A DNA stretch of 64,000 nt from Novipirellula artificiosorum (GTDB taxonomy: Bacteria > Planctomycetota > Planctomycetia > Pirellulales > Pirellulaceae), in NCBI RefSeq assembly GCF_007860135.1, contig NZ_SJPV01000001.1, positions 1,175,299 to 1,239,298 on the forward strand. The letters run 5' to 3'. Made by a program: the position numbers and the translations under genes. Positions 18,001 through 25,410 of the stretch are shown in pieces. The number at the start of each line of letters is the position of its first letter. The first letter of the stretch is position 1. The notes under the pieces are model-generated. The model saw only the letters and a list, made by a program, of their open reading frames with translations, made no database searches and was not told the origin of the DNA.

Positions 18001-18738
18001 GAATCAATTGACGAAATCGAACGACAACTGAGAGAAGCACAATCAGGAGTGAGGAGCGAGAAGAAAGGAGGCAGGAGCAACCGCAAAGACGCCTCACTCG
18101 ATCTTCCGACCGGCTATTCCCTCGAAGCCGTTGGCAGTTTCCGAAACCAGATCGAAGCGAACCGTCGTTTGACATGGATCATTCCATTGGTGATCTGCAT
18201 CAATCTACTGTTGATTTACATGGAATTCCGCAACTTCTCGATTTCGCTGGCCGTTTTTTCAGGTATTCCCGTCGCGTTTGCCGGCGGCATGATCGCAGTC
18301 GCAACGATGGGCGTGGAACTCAACACGGCAGTCTGGGTTGGCTTCATCGCCTTGTTTGGACTGGCGGTCGACGATGGCGTGGTGATGGCGACGTACATTC
18401 ATCAACTGCTGAAGAAGCGAAAGGTCGAATCGGTCGACGACATTCGCAACACGGTTTACGAAGCAGGCCTGAAACGCATTCGACCTTGCATGATGACGAC
18501 CGTGACGACGCTCGCCGCATTGATTCCCGTGTTGATCGCAACTGGCCGCGGTGCTGACGTTGCCCGAGCGATGGCGATTCCGGTGTTCGGTGGCATGTTG
18601 GCCGAACCCTTCACCTCATTCATCGTGCCGACCCTGTACTGCGGCTATCTCGAGTTGAAAATGCGATTTGGATTTCAAGACGATCTTTGGGAAGATACCG
18701 AAGCGATACCAAAGGAGGAGTCAATGAAGGCAGCATGA
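15082..18738 (+). CDS. cusA: CusA-like heavy-metal efflux RND pump
   Basis: Proton-driven inner-membrane pump that moves monovalent heavy metals such as Cu(I) or Ag(I) through the CusB/TolC conduit; 1218 residues. The first helix (VVLLTVALSVAGWVSF) and a porter domain starting IPDIGENQVIV are typical of the HME-RND family. The central relay reads GTMVDMAIIVSEN with conserved Asp and Glu. The second half repeats the 6-TM plus porter plan (FRNFSISLAVFSGIPVAFAGG, FGLAVDDGVVMATYI). GAGGAGGAGGACAGCA before the ATG is a strong ribosome-binding site. It is about 150 residues longer than usual. Part of the excess is three in-frame inserts encoded by palindromic or low-complexity DNA (15810-15877, 16446-16481, 18043-18092), plus two extra hydrophobic helices near residues 550-600. 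Confidence 0.95.
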   Translation: MLNLLIHFCVKEPWLVVLLTVALSVAGWVSFKSIPIDAIPDIGENQVIVLTPWPGRSPKDIEDQVTYPLSVSLLAVPGAESVRGKSMFGYSFVQVTFEDKIDFYWARSRVSEQLGSAASQLPDGVVPQLGPDATGLGQVYYYTLEPPDEGMGLAELRSMQDFVVKYELQAVKGVSEVASIGGYVRQYQIEVDPDKLRFYNVPLDALVLAIKGSNLDVGAKTVETTGMEFIVRSKGFLGSGRTEKGDGGLLSEVEGDGGQKTPVPFYVVEDIESTVILQRDGVPVRVRDVANVQIGPDFRRGALDYNGAEAVGGVVVMRYGENPRVVIDRVKEKIAAITPSLQGVTIHGVYDRSGLIDETMATLTHALRDEIIITAIIILLFLLHIRSSFVVAICLPAAVLMSFIAMRVIGVGANIMSLAGIAIAIGTMVDMAIIVSENVYQHLADWEKGVESSGPTVDRQTSDDQLSSLNGHSLRRSEVVYESTVEVAPAVVTAVATTIVSFLPVFFLTGRDYKLFSPLAYTKSFAIAAAMITAVTIVPALCRLMLRSNVRRKSTAFIAGISLAGLLGFASHFLWGARLAERFSTQTWIVTAVAAVLGLVGGWQLMRERIRPIEEIPSSRFVRWIYAARLRHALRHKAFALSFPLVLLVVGVGAYTGLPTVLRPIEKVANLFGAELNDFPGYVSAKHVFTGLQSDDWIALDEGSWFYMPTLYPAASFSQAMQLLQTQDVLIGQIPEVKDVLGKIGRVESALDPAPAAMVETYVMLKPKREWREGVTARDVWDEINRVATLPGVTPASALQPIEGRVVMLQSGIKAPMAIRVYGDQLDTLAEAAMDVAAELKKSPLINAGTVNPDIVLGKPYVEFSVDREAASRYGMSSAMVNQTIEAALGGMNLIKTVEGRERYPVRLRYNRDLREQIDGLKRLPVVTHSGAVVPLEELAKLETTWGPGAINSENGRLVAHVSFMTNGVKGDLESIDEIERQLREAQSGVRSEKKGGRSNRKDASLDLPTGYSLEAVGSFRNQIEANRRLTWIIPLVICINLLLIYMEFRNFSISLAVFSGIPVAFAGGMIAVATMGVELNTAVWVGFIALFGLAVDDGVVMATYIHQLLKKRKVESVDDIRNTVYEAGLKRIRPCMMTTVTTLAALIPVLIATGRGADVARAMAIPVFGGMLAEPFTSFIVPTLYCGYLELKMRFGFQDDLWEDTEAIPKEESMKAA
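15810..15877. repeat. 68-base hairpin element inserted in frame in cusA
   Basis: A perfect 22-base inverted repeat (aaaaggggacgggggtcttt at 15810, mirrored to 15877) flanks a 24-base loop. It encodes the peptide EKGDGGLLSEVEGDGGQKTP within the porter domain. Similar GGGG-TCT...AGACCCC hairpins occur in planctomycete intergenic DNA, and a longer relative lies at 33920-34052. Confidence 0.85.
16446..16481. repeat. perfect 36-base palindrome inside cusA
   Basis: gacagttgatcgtcagac followed immediately by its exact reverse complement, with no loop. It encodes TVDRQTSDDQLSS in a region where RND pumps normally pass directly from the relay helix to the next helix, so it appears to be an in-frame insertion. 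Confidence 0.9.
18043..18092. repeat. purine-rich low-complexity insert in cusA
   Basis: tcaggagtgaggagcgagaa and following bases form a gaggag-type tract encoding a Ser/Gly/Arg/Lys-rich linker between REAQ and DLPTGYSLE. It shares its word composition with the tracts at 11407-11577. Confidence 0.55.
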
Positions 18739-18821
18739 ATCGGTTCGTTTGCCTGCGAAGGAAATACTTCCTCGGGCATCCAAACAAAACAACAACACCA
18801 CTACCTTTAACGGAATCAGCT

Positions 18822-19946
18822 ATGAAACGCGCTCTTCTTTTGTCCGCATATTCGATCGCTATCTCAGCGACGACCTCATTCGCACAGCCACCCCATTCGA
18901 CACACAATCACTCGATGCCCGGTATGACGAAGGCTCGCGAATCAACACAAGCGGGTCCACATGGCGGCAGCTTGAAACAAACCGGTAACCTGCAAATTGA
19001 AACGATTATTTCACAAGGCGGACTGCGAATGTTCGTCTACGACCGCGATGGAAAGTCGGTCTCAGTCGATCAGGGGCGTGGCGCTGTCTCGGTGCGTATC
19101 GAGGGCAACGCGAAACGCTATCGCTACGACTTGCTTCCCGATGGCAAAGGAGCTCTGACGGCTCCGGTGAATCTTTCGCAGCTTGCCGGCCGGCAAATCG
19201 ATGTTGAGGTGCAGTTGGTCGGCATGAATGTTTCCAGCGGCGACGTCATCAGCTTCAACGAGGTCGCAACGGTTCCCGCTAGCGAGCAACAACGGGCCGC
19301 CGCCGCGATTGCACGTCAAAAAATCTGTCCCGTCAGCGGCAAGACGCTCGGCAGTATGGGCGATCCCATGGCCGTCGATGTGGACGGACAGACGCTCTAC
19401 GTTTGCTGTGCGGGCTGCGTGGACGCCATCAAATCCGACCCCAGCAGTTATGCCGCCGGTCGTCCGCACATCACCGTCACCACAGCGACCCAAGCCGACG
19501 CCACCGCCATCACGGCTCAGAAGACTTGCCCGGTGATGGACGAACCGCTCGGTGGCATGGGCACACCGATCAAGGTGATGGTCGGCAACAAACCGATCTA
19601 TCTGTGCTGCAAAGGCTGCATCAAGAAAGTCCAAGCTGAACCAGCGAAGTATCTTGCCATGGTCTATGGAAACGGCGATCAAGCGTCCGTCCCCGCCGGA
19701 ACGGAACAGGTTCGAGAAGGTATTTTTAAAGTGGTCGCTGCCGACGCCCCCTTCATTGCGGCACAAAAGAAATGCCCCGTGATGGACGAACCGCTTGATG
19801 CGATGGGCGGACCTTACAAGGTCAACGCGGCCGGGAAAGCAATCTACATCTGCTGCCCCGGATGCGCCAAGAAGATCGCCGCAGAACCGCAGAAGTGGTT
19901 GGCTGTCTTGAAATCACAAGGAGTCGAAGCTCCGGTCATTCGTTAG
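18822..19946 (+). CDS. exported protein with three YHS/TRASH-like metal-binding modules
   Basis: Exported protein of 374 residues, probably a periplasmic metal-binding accessory of the efflux operon. The ATG at 18822 is chosen because it opens a clear signal peptide (MKRALLLSAYSIAISATTSFA); the in-frame upstream part overlaps the cusA end. A His/Met-rich stretch (STHNHSMPGM) follows, then a beta-rich domain, then three similar modules of about 45 residues, each with CPV near the start and CCxGC near the end (CCAGC, CCKGC, CCPGC), separated by 25-60 residues. The CPV...CCxGC pattern resembles YHS/TRASH domains known to bind heavy metals. The gene follows cusA by 83 bases on the same strand, suggesting co-transcription. 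Confidence 0.85.
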   Translation: MKRALLLSAYSIAISATTSFAQPPHSTHNHSMPGMTKARESTQAGPHGGSLKQTGNLQIETIISQGGLRMFVYDRDGKSVSVDQGRGAVSVRIEGNAKRYRYDLLPDGKGALTAPVNLSQLAGRQIDVEVQLVGMNVSSGDVISFNEVATVPASEQQRAAAAIARQKICPVSGKTLGSMGDPMAVDVDGQTLYVCCAGCVDAIKSDPSSYAAGRPHITVTTATQADATAITAQKTCPVMDEPLGGMGTPIKVMVGNKPIYLCCKGCIKKVQAEPAKYLAMVYGNGDQASVPAGTEQVREGIFKVVAADAPFIAAQKKCPVMDEPLDAMGGPYKVNAAGKAIYICCPGCAKKIAAEPQKWLAVLKSQGVEAPVIR

Positions 19947-20784
19947 CTGTGACAAAGCACGAGTTGAGGAAAACTCACTCTCAACAAAGAATCCACCAAT
20001 CCGGTCACGCGGGGGCGGTGTCGCGGCTGATTCACGCAAGTGATGACGTACCACGCCGTCCCTGCCCTTTTGCTTCCAAGGGGATGGATGGCCGTGCGAG
20101 ACGGCTTGGTACGACAGCCCTCGCCAATCCGCAGCAATATGGTGGCCGGGCGAATCGTCGGTGTTCATTCGAGCACAAACGTTGTCAACCAGCTCCTGAA
20201 TCGCATCGCCTCCATCGGCTTCTTCGGTCAGCGCGATCTGTTTATCGTTGATTCTGCGGGACATGCGAATGCGATAATCGACGACGAGAAAGATCGTGAC
20301 CAAGCCAATCAAGATCGCGTTGACCAAGACAAGTAGCTGGCGGCTAATCGGCAACCGATGCCAACGGGTTGAAATCGATCTTCGTGAGAACGGCATCGAA
20401 GAATCTCTTGGCTACGACGGAAAGAATGGGCACCAGCCGAACGAGACACACGGGATCCCTTCTCTGATATTCTTTTGGATGCACGGTCCCGACGTTTCTC
20501 CACGACTTCCTTAAAAAGTTGGATCCTTAATAAATCTGTGGGTAAGTCATTCGATGTTCCTCCCTTGCCAAAACTTCCTCGCTTCGTCTCTCACTCGCCG
20601 TACTTCCGAAAGACCTTCATCAGTTCTTCGATCTTCATTCTCGGTACGGCATCCTTTTTGAACCTGTAGGGATCCTACTTTTCAACGAGTTCTCAGCAAC
20701 CATTTCTCAGCAACCATCGCACCAATGCTCACGTCGCCTGGACCTAAATTTCGACTCGCTCTTTTAACGCAGTTCAACACGCCA
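19947..20784. other. 838-base gap holding a histidine-kinase remnant
   Basis: No intact gene is visible. The minus strand at 20079-20396 carries the beginning of a sensor-kinase gene (separate entry). The remainder, 20397-20784, contains a minus-strand short frame MKIEELMKVFRKYGE (about 20600) that I do not recognise, and otherwise nothing I can name. Confidence 0.5.
20079..20396 (-). pseudogene. 5' remnant of a membrane sensor histidine kinase
   Basis: The minus-strand frame opens with a basic tip, one membrane helix (LLVLVNAILIGLVTIFLVVDY) and RMSRRINDKQIALTEEA. It continues through IQELVDNVCARMNTDDSPGH to HHIAADWRG. This is the signal-anchor and start of the periplasmic sensor region of HAMP-type kinases that often sit beside metal efflux operons. 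After about 105 codons the frame becomes Arg/Pro-rich nonsense, with no HAMP, HisKA or ATPase domain. I infer a decayed regulator of the neighbouring metal locus. Confidence 0.6.
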
Positions 20785-20985
20785 TCAAGGCCGACTCGCT
20801 TCCTCCAATCCCGTTGCCGATTCCGCCTCCATCTCCCTTTGAGCCTTTTCGTAAGCTTCAATTTCACTCAGTTCGACTCCTTCCGTGATCGAAGCTGGTT
20901 TTGAATCCGAGCCGCAGCCCGTGAGCGAGGTCATCGTGATCGACGAGAGAATCATCAATAGAGACAAAGAAATTGTTTTCATCAT
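20785..20985 (-). CDS. small lipoprotein paired with DUF1559 pseudopilin
   Basis: Putative lipoprotein of 66 residues. The signal sequence ends in a lipobox (TSLTGC, Cys about 24), followed by GSDSKPASITEGVELSEIEA and a Glu-rich helical tail. Planctomycetes commonly carry such a GCG-type short lipoprotein directly downstream of a DUF1559 gene, as here (143 bases after the stop of the pseudopilin gene, same strand). Its function is unknown. The length and lipobox make it a credible gene despite its size. Confidence 0.8.
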   Translation of the reverse strand: MMKTISLSLLMILSSITMTSLTGCGSDSKPASITEGVELSEIEAYEKAQREMEAESATGLEEASRP

Positions 20986-21128
20986 CGTTGGTGAGTTTTC
21001 AGTTTAGTGGGTCGGTACGGAATCAAAGCGTTTATTCGCTGAATCGACAAGACGTCAGCGATCGGCGATACCAAATTCGGAGGCGAGAGCGCAAGCTCAA
21101 CGCCTCCAAATGAGCGGAACCGATTGGT

Positions 21129-22376
21129 CTAAAATGACTCGATTGCCTCGCGGTTGGCACGAGTCCCAAGCGCTCCCCAAAGACCGTAGGGGCTTGGACT
21201 TCCAGGTGTCCGATTACCTGTGCCACCGACCCAAACATCGCCGTTGCTACGGTTGCCGGCTTCGATCGAATCTGTAATGAACTTCACCGCTCCGTCGCCC
21301 ATCAGCACATGAGCACCACCTTGGTGTCGGCTCGACATCGGTGCGGTGCCTGATAAGTGATTGGAATTGTGTCTTCCGCAGTAGACGTCGTTAGGTGGCA
21401 GGATGGTGAAACAACCTGAGAACATCTGGTTGGCATCCGCCCATTTGAAACCTCGGGCGTTGTTCGTCCTGGCGCCACCATTGAGCCAGAAACGTGGACG
21501 TGCTGGATCGACAAATCCATCGCAGACTGCAGCATTGTCACGGACGGCTCGCATCGCGCCGTTGTTGTTGCCTAGCGATGAACCGTCGTTCGGAGCTGTC
21601 GTCGAGATATTGTTGTCACCCAGATCGGTCGCAATTTCTCCCATTGCGATCGTGTTAGATAGGCCATCGAGAACATCACGAAACTTGCCGTTGTAATCAA
21701 AGGGCTTGTAGAAGCCGCGATGACCGCCTCGTGCAGTATTGACGCGTCCATTTGGAGCCGGTTCGGTACGCCATCCGTTCCAAGGGCCAACCATCGTTTG
21801 CCAGTGACTATCACCCAAACAAGCGGCATAGTTGGTTCGTCCAAGAGCCGGCAAGCCGACACCTGGGTCACTCGGGCATCGGTAGCCTGGAATCTCATAG
21901 GTCCAAGGGATGTATTGAATAATTCCAGGAGTGGGTCCCCCAGGAGACCAGGGGGCGGTCGGCGTGCCGATCACTGCAGCGGTATCACCGTCGGTCCGGG
22001 TTGAATTCGGATTGGAAATCTCCTCCCAGATCGCCTGCTGTTCAATGAACGGCAGGATTCCAACCAGTGTGCTCAGGCGTCTTTGGTTCACAAATCTGGT
22101 TTGGTCCCCCATATTGCTCTCTCGCCACCAAGCCGCGCCAATGCTGGGCTCCGCAACCGTGCCGATGCCATGAGCGGGCAATCGTTTGAAAGCGGAGTGG
22201 TAGTTGTGAATAGCCAAGCCAATCTGCTTGAAATTGTTGCTGCAGCTCATCCGCCGCGCGGCCTCACGCGCTGCCTGGACAGCTGGCAGCAACAGACCGA
22301 CTAACACGCCGATGATTGCGATGACGACGAGAAGCTCCACTAGCGTGAAACCCTTCTTTGAAAACGACGTTTTCAT
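21129..22376 (-). CDS. DUF1559 pseudopilin-like protein with H-X9-DG tail
   Basis: Planctomycete-expanded surface protein of 415 residues. The ATG at 22376 opens a type IV prepilin leader with the processing site KKGFTLVELLVVIAIIG, whose first residues after cleavage form the hydrophobic pilin helix. AVQAAREAARRMSCSNNFKQ follows, the hallmark of DUF1559. The C-terminal part has the H-X9-DG motif (HQGGAHVLMGDGAVKF). It is probably processed by a prepilin peptidase and exposed at the membrane or incorporated in a pseudopilus. An upstream in-frame ATG at 22433 would add 19 hydrophobic residues before the leader and is less likely. Confidence 0.95.
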   Translation of the reverse strand: MKTSFSKKGFTLVELLVVIAIIGVLVGLLLPAVQAAREAARRMSCSNNFKQIGLAIHNYHSAFKRLPAHGIGTVAEPSIGAAWWRESNMGDQTRFVNQRRLSTLVGILPFIEQQAIWEEISNPNSTRTDGDTAAVIGTPTAPWSPGGPTPGIIQYIPWTYEIPGYRCPSDPGVGLPALGRTNYAACLGDSHWQTMVGPWNGWRTEPAPNGRVNTARGGHRGFYKPFDYNGKFRDVLDGLSNTIAMGEIATDLGDNNISTTAPNDGSSLGNNNGAMRAVRDNAAVCDGFVDPARPRFWLNGGARTNNARGFKWADANQMFSGCFTILPPNDVYCGRHNSNHLSGTAPMSSRHQGGAHVLMGDGAVKFITDSIEAGNRSNGDVWVGGTGNRTPGSPSPYGLWGALGTRANREAIESF

Positions 22377-23082
22377 TACGAGATACTCCCAAAACCGAGA
22401 CAAGAAAAATAGAGACAAGACAAAAACCGGCACATGTGATCGTCCGTGTACCCTCGGACTCCGCTGAATCTTCGATGCCTCAGCGCGAGAAGCCGAATAG
22501 GTCAGGGCAATAAATCCGGTTCTTTAATGTGATTTTCCCATCCGCTAACGGCAATACAAGGGTGTTTTGCGACACCGGGATAAGCAAATGCGACAATTTG
22601 TCGCTGGCGTGGAGGTTCTAGGCGATATGGGCCAAATGCTCGATTCAATCTATCCGGCAGAGATTCGAGCGTTTTTGCTTCCGACGGATAAGGATGACGT
22701 AGGCCAGCTGTGGAAGCGATAGGACCGCCCTGCGTTGATGTGCTCGTGCTCAGTGAAACGGTGCTCGAGCTCGTAATCGATTTGGAGCGAAACGGATGAT
22801 CGAACCAGCTTTCGACCACGATCGACTCGGCGTTTATCGTCTCGCAATCGAATACACTGCGAACGCGTTTGCCGTTTCGAAGGAATGGGAGACACCGAAG
22901 CGATCGTCACGGTTATTGCGCTGCTGGAAGCGGCCGAACCAGAAGCATTGGGACCGTTGAATGAGCTGACGCGAACGGCTGCACTTATGGATGCACCCAA
23001 TGTTGGCAATTGGGGTCAACCAAGGGCGATTCCCAACCCTTCGCATGACGTGGAGGAGATGTCAAACGAGCCTCAGACAACG
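22377..23082. other. 706-base gap without a recognisable gene
   Basis: Between the DUF1559 gene and the tRNA terminator. Overlapping frames of about 70-120 codons occur on both strands, but none has a recognisable motif, a ribosome-binding site or a signal peptide. I see no repeat or RNA gene in it. Confidence 0.4.
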
Positions 23083-23108
23083 AAAAAACCCCGTGAATCA
23101 CGGGGTTT
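23083..23108 (-). terminator. rho-independent terminator after tRNA-Leu
   Basis: On the minus strand the sequence reads aaaccccgtgattcacgggg followed by six T. The stem is about 9 GC-rich pairs with a short loop. It begins 6 bases after the tRNA 3' end, so it terminates the tRNA transcript. Confidence 0.85.
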
Positions 23109-23114
23109 CGTCGA

Positions 23115-23199
<85 letters not shown>

Positions 23200-23328
23200 T
23201 TGCTGTGTGGGATGTTGTTGGCATTTTGTTGAACAAGTGCAGAGTTTTGCCGGATCCGGGCTTTTCGTCAACGCCCCCAAGAAACTTGTGTCCCGCACGC
23301 GGGACGTGTCGGTTTAGAACGTGACGAT

Positions 23329-25161
23329 TTAGAACATCACCTTCTTCCGACGTCGTCCACGTCCTACCATGGCATGCGTCCACTCGGCGTGAATCATTTC
23401 ATCACTGCCGGAAAATTCGCGGATGACCCAGCCCCGCATCGCCGCAGGCGAACCGGCTGGGGGAGAACGTCGTCGCCGGTCCACTTGGGATTGGTCTACC
23501 AACTGGACATCCGGCCTGGTTTGGAGCAACTGCTGGAAATACCCCTCCGCCGACAACTCATGATAGCGAAGATCAACCTTTTTCTTTTCGGCCCACGCAG
23601 CCTCGGGGCCGAGCTGTTCGATCATCTGGTGTTTCGTCAGCCAATCGACGTGGCCCATTGCCGCGTTGGTGTCACGGTGGTTGCGGCGAAATGCGGTGAC
23701 GATGTCCAGCAAGGATTCCCAACGCGAGATCACGGTGGGGCCCTCGCCGATCCAGGGCACGGGGGTTTGCGAAACGAATTGTTTCGCGGCATTCAAGTAA
23801 GTCCGTTGGATCTCGAGTGCCGACAACTCGCCTCGATGGGTCGGCACTCGCGAGACCAAATTCCAGTCCGCAGCAATGCGGTGAATCGAATCCACGCCAT
23901 GACGCAATTGAGGCAAATCGCCTACGTGCCCTGATTCGATCAGATCCAACAGCAGCGAGGTTGAGGCGAACTTAACGTACTCGGCATGGTCCGACATATT
24001 CGAATCGGACAGGCCAATTTGCAATCGCTGACGTTTTGCGAACATTTGCCGCGTCGAAGATAGCGACAAGAAAGATTTTGCACAGAATTGACTGAGCCAA
24101 TGGCCGAAGACGAACACAGGTTTTTCGCCACGAAAGCCCCCCATATCGGACAACGTGTCGATTGCCATCGCCTTGGCACTGAGCCGATAGCGACCTTCGT
24201 GATCCAGCGTTCCCGCCCCACAGATTGCGATTCTTGATGCAAAAAATGCAGCGAGGTATTTTCGCTGCGGCCGAAACGCGACATGTCGAGCAACAAAACG
24301 TAGCACTCCTACCGTGGGCAAGTGGATCAAACGCAACGTAAGTACAAAGCCGTGTGTCACAAAGGAGGGAACCGCATCAAACAGGGTTTCCAAATCATTG
24401 GCTGGTTCGGACGAAAAATCCTCGCCTTCCTCTGCCAAATCGTCCTCCGATTCCTCGGCGATTGCTCGCTCTTTGCGATGCCAAAACCGACTCGTCATCC
24501 CGACCAACAGGACACCCCATAGAATCGGCAGGGACAACAGCAGCGTAAACACCTGCATGCACCAGAGCAGCAGCATGCAAAGTCGGTAGATCGCCAATCC
24601 TATTCCGGTAGCTACCGTTGCCTCGTAGTTTTCCTGGCAGCCATAAACGTGCCCCAAGGCATCGGAACTATTCTTCAAAACTCGCAGATCGAAACTCGTT
24701 TCCGAATTCGCCGTGGCGTCAGCAACCAATTGGTCAAGCGAACGCTGGCACGTCAGTAATTCTTCGGGGCTCCTGACTTCGGGCGTCGCAATCTCGATCA
24801 GCCCACCTGGCAAGTCATGCATCAAGGGATGCGATTCAAAAGAAACGGCACCACCGCTGGCCAAGAACAACTGCTCGTTATCAAACAAGCCCTTCACCGT
24901 CGGTTGATCGCGTCGAATCGCATCACAAATCTGTTCGTAGACCACTCGCGACGCAGGCAAGTCATCCTGATCGAGGTTCTGTGGGTCGGCAACCAGGGTG
25001 GCGTATTCGGTTTCCATCCCCATAATCCGCGACACCAGCGGGGTCGTGCGACGTCTACGAAGCGAGCGGCGCCGACGTGGGGCGCTCGGTGGGACACGGG
25101 GTTCGTTAGGTGGTTCGGATTTCACGTGTCGCATCGGGGAAGGATGACGGAATCGCCGCAT
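23329..25161 (-). CDS. PafA/Dop-family (Pup ligase/deamidase-like) protein with membrane insertion
   Basis: Carboxylate-amine ligase-fold enzyme of the PafA/Dop family, about 610 residues from the ATG at 25161 (25134 and 25023 are alternatives; none has a clear ribosome-binding site). Family marks: MGMETEYA (about 47-54), IATPEVRSPEEL (near 125), KNSSDALGHVYGCQENY (163-179), AICGAG (312-317), LSDSNMSDH (384-392), LLLDLIESG, and DLRYHEL late. Between CQENY and ICGAG a normal PafA has about 25 residues; here there are about 130, with a long hydrophobic helix (CMQVFTLLLSLPILWGVLLV), an acidic linker and a second hydrophobic segment. That suggests a membrane-tethered enzyme. At the usual catalytic Asp (RVYIDH-type) the sequence reads AVSFESH. 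No Pup/UBact or proteasome gene is seen in the window, so substrate is unknown. Confidence 0.85.
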   Translation of the reverse strand: MRRFRHPSPMRHVKSEPPNEPRVPPSAPRRRRSLRRRRTTPLVSRIMGMETEYATLVADPQNLDQDDLPASRVVYEQICDAIRRDQPTVKGLFDNEQLFLASGGAVSFESHPLMHDLPGGLIEIATPEVRSPEELLTCQRSLDQLVADATANSETSFDLRVLKNSSDALGHVYGCQENYEATVATGIGLAIYRLCMLLLWCMQVFTLLLSLPILWGVLLVGMTSRFWHRKERAIAEESEDDLAEEGEDFSSEPANDLETLFDAVPSFVTHGFVLTLRLIHLPTVGVLRFVARHVAFRPQRKYLAAFFASRIAICGAGTLDHEGRYRLSAKAMAIDTLSDMGGFRGEKPVFVFGHWLSQFCAKSFLSLSSTRQMFAKRQRLQIGLSDSNMSDHAEYVKFASTSLLLDLIESGHVGDLPQLRHGVDSIHRIAADWNLVSRVPTHRGELSALEIQRTYLNAAKQFVSQTPVPWIGEGPTVISRWESLLDIVTAFRRNHRDTNAAMGHVDWLTKHQMIEQLGPEAAWAEKKKVDLRYHELSAEGYFQQLLQTRPDVQLVDQSQVDRRRRSPPAGSPAAMRGWVIREFSGSDEMIHAEWTHAMVGRGRRRKKVMF

Positions 25162-25410
25162 GTCGCAAAAGCGCCGTGCGAAAACAAGATTGTATTGGCA
25201 TGATGAACCAACCGGAAGTCGAGTCGGGCCAGTATAATGCAGGGTGGAGGTCGCTCGGAGCTGGCATGGGCGTCGCCGTGGGGGAGAGCTTGATGACGCC
25301 GGTTGCTCCCCGATCCAGGGCGAAGGTGTTTGGAAGGGGTATCCCCTTGTTTTCCAACGGCCTCTGCACATCTTTTCTGGCCAGTCTTCTAGGCATTTAA
25401 GGAGTTCTCG

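Noticed and set aside
23200..23328. Pup or UBact gene next to the PafA/Dop-like gene
   Set aside because: I looked on both strands here and at 22400-23115 and 25162-25410 for a short frame ending GGE, GGQ or RGE, and found none.
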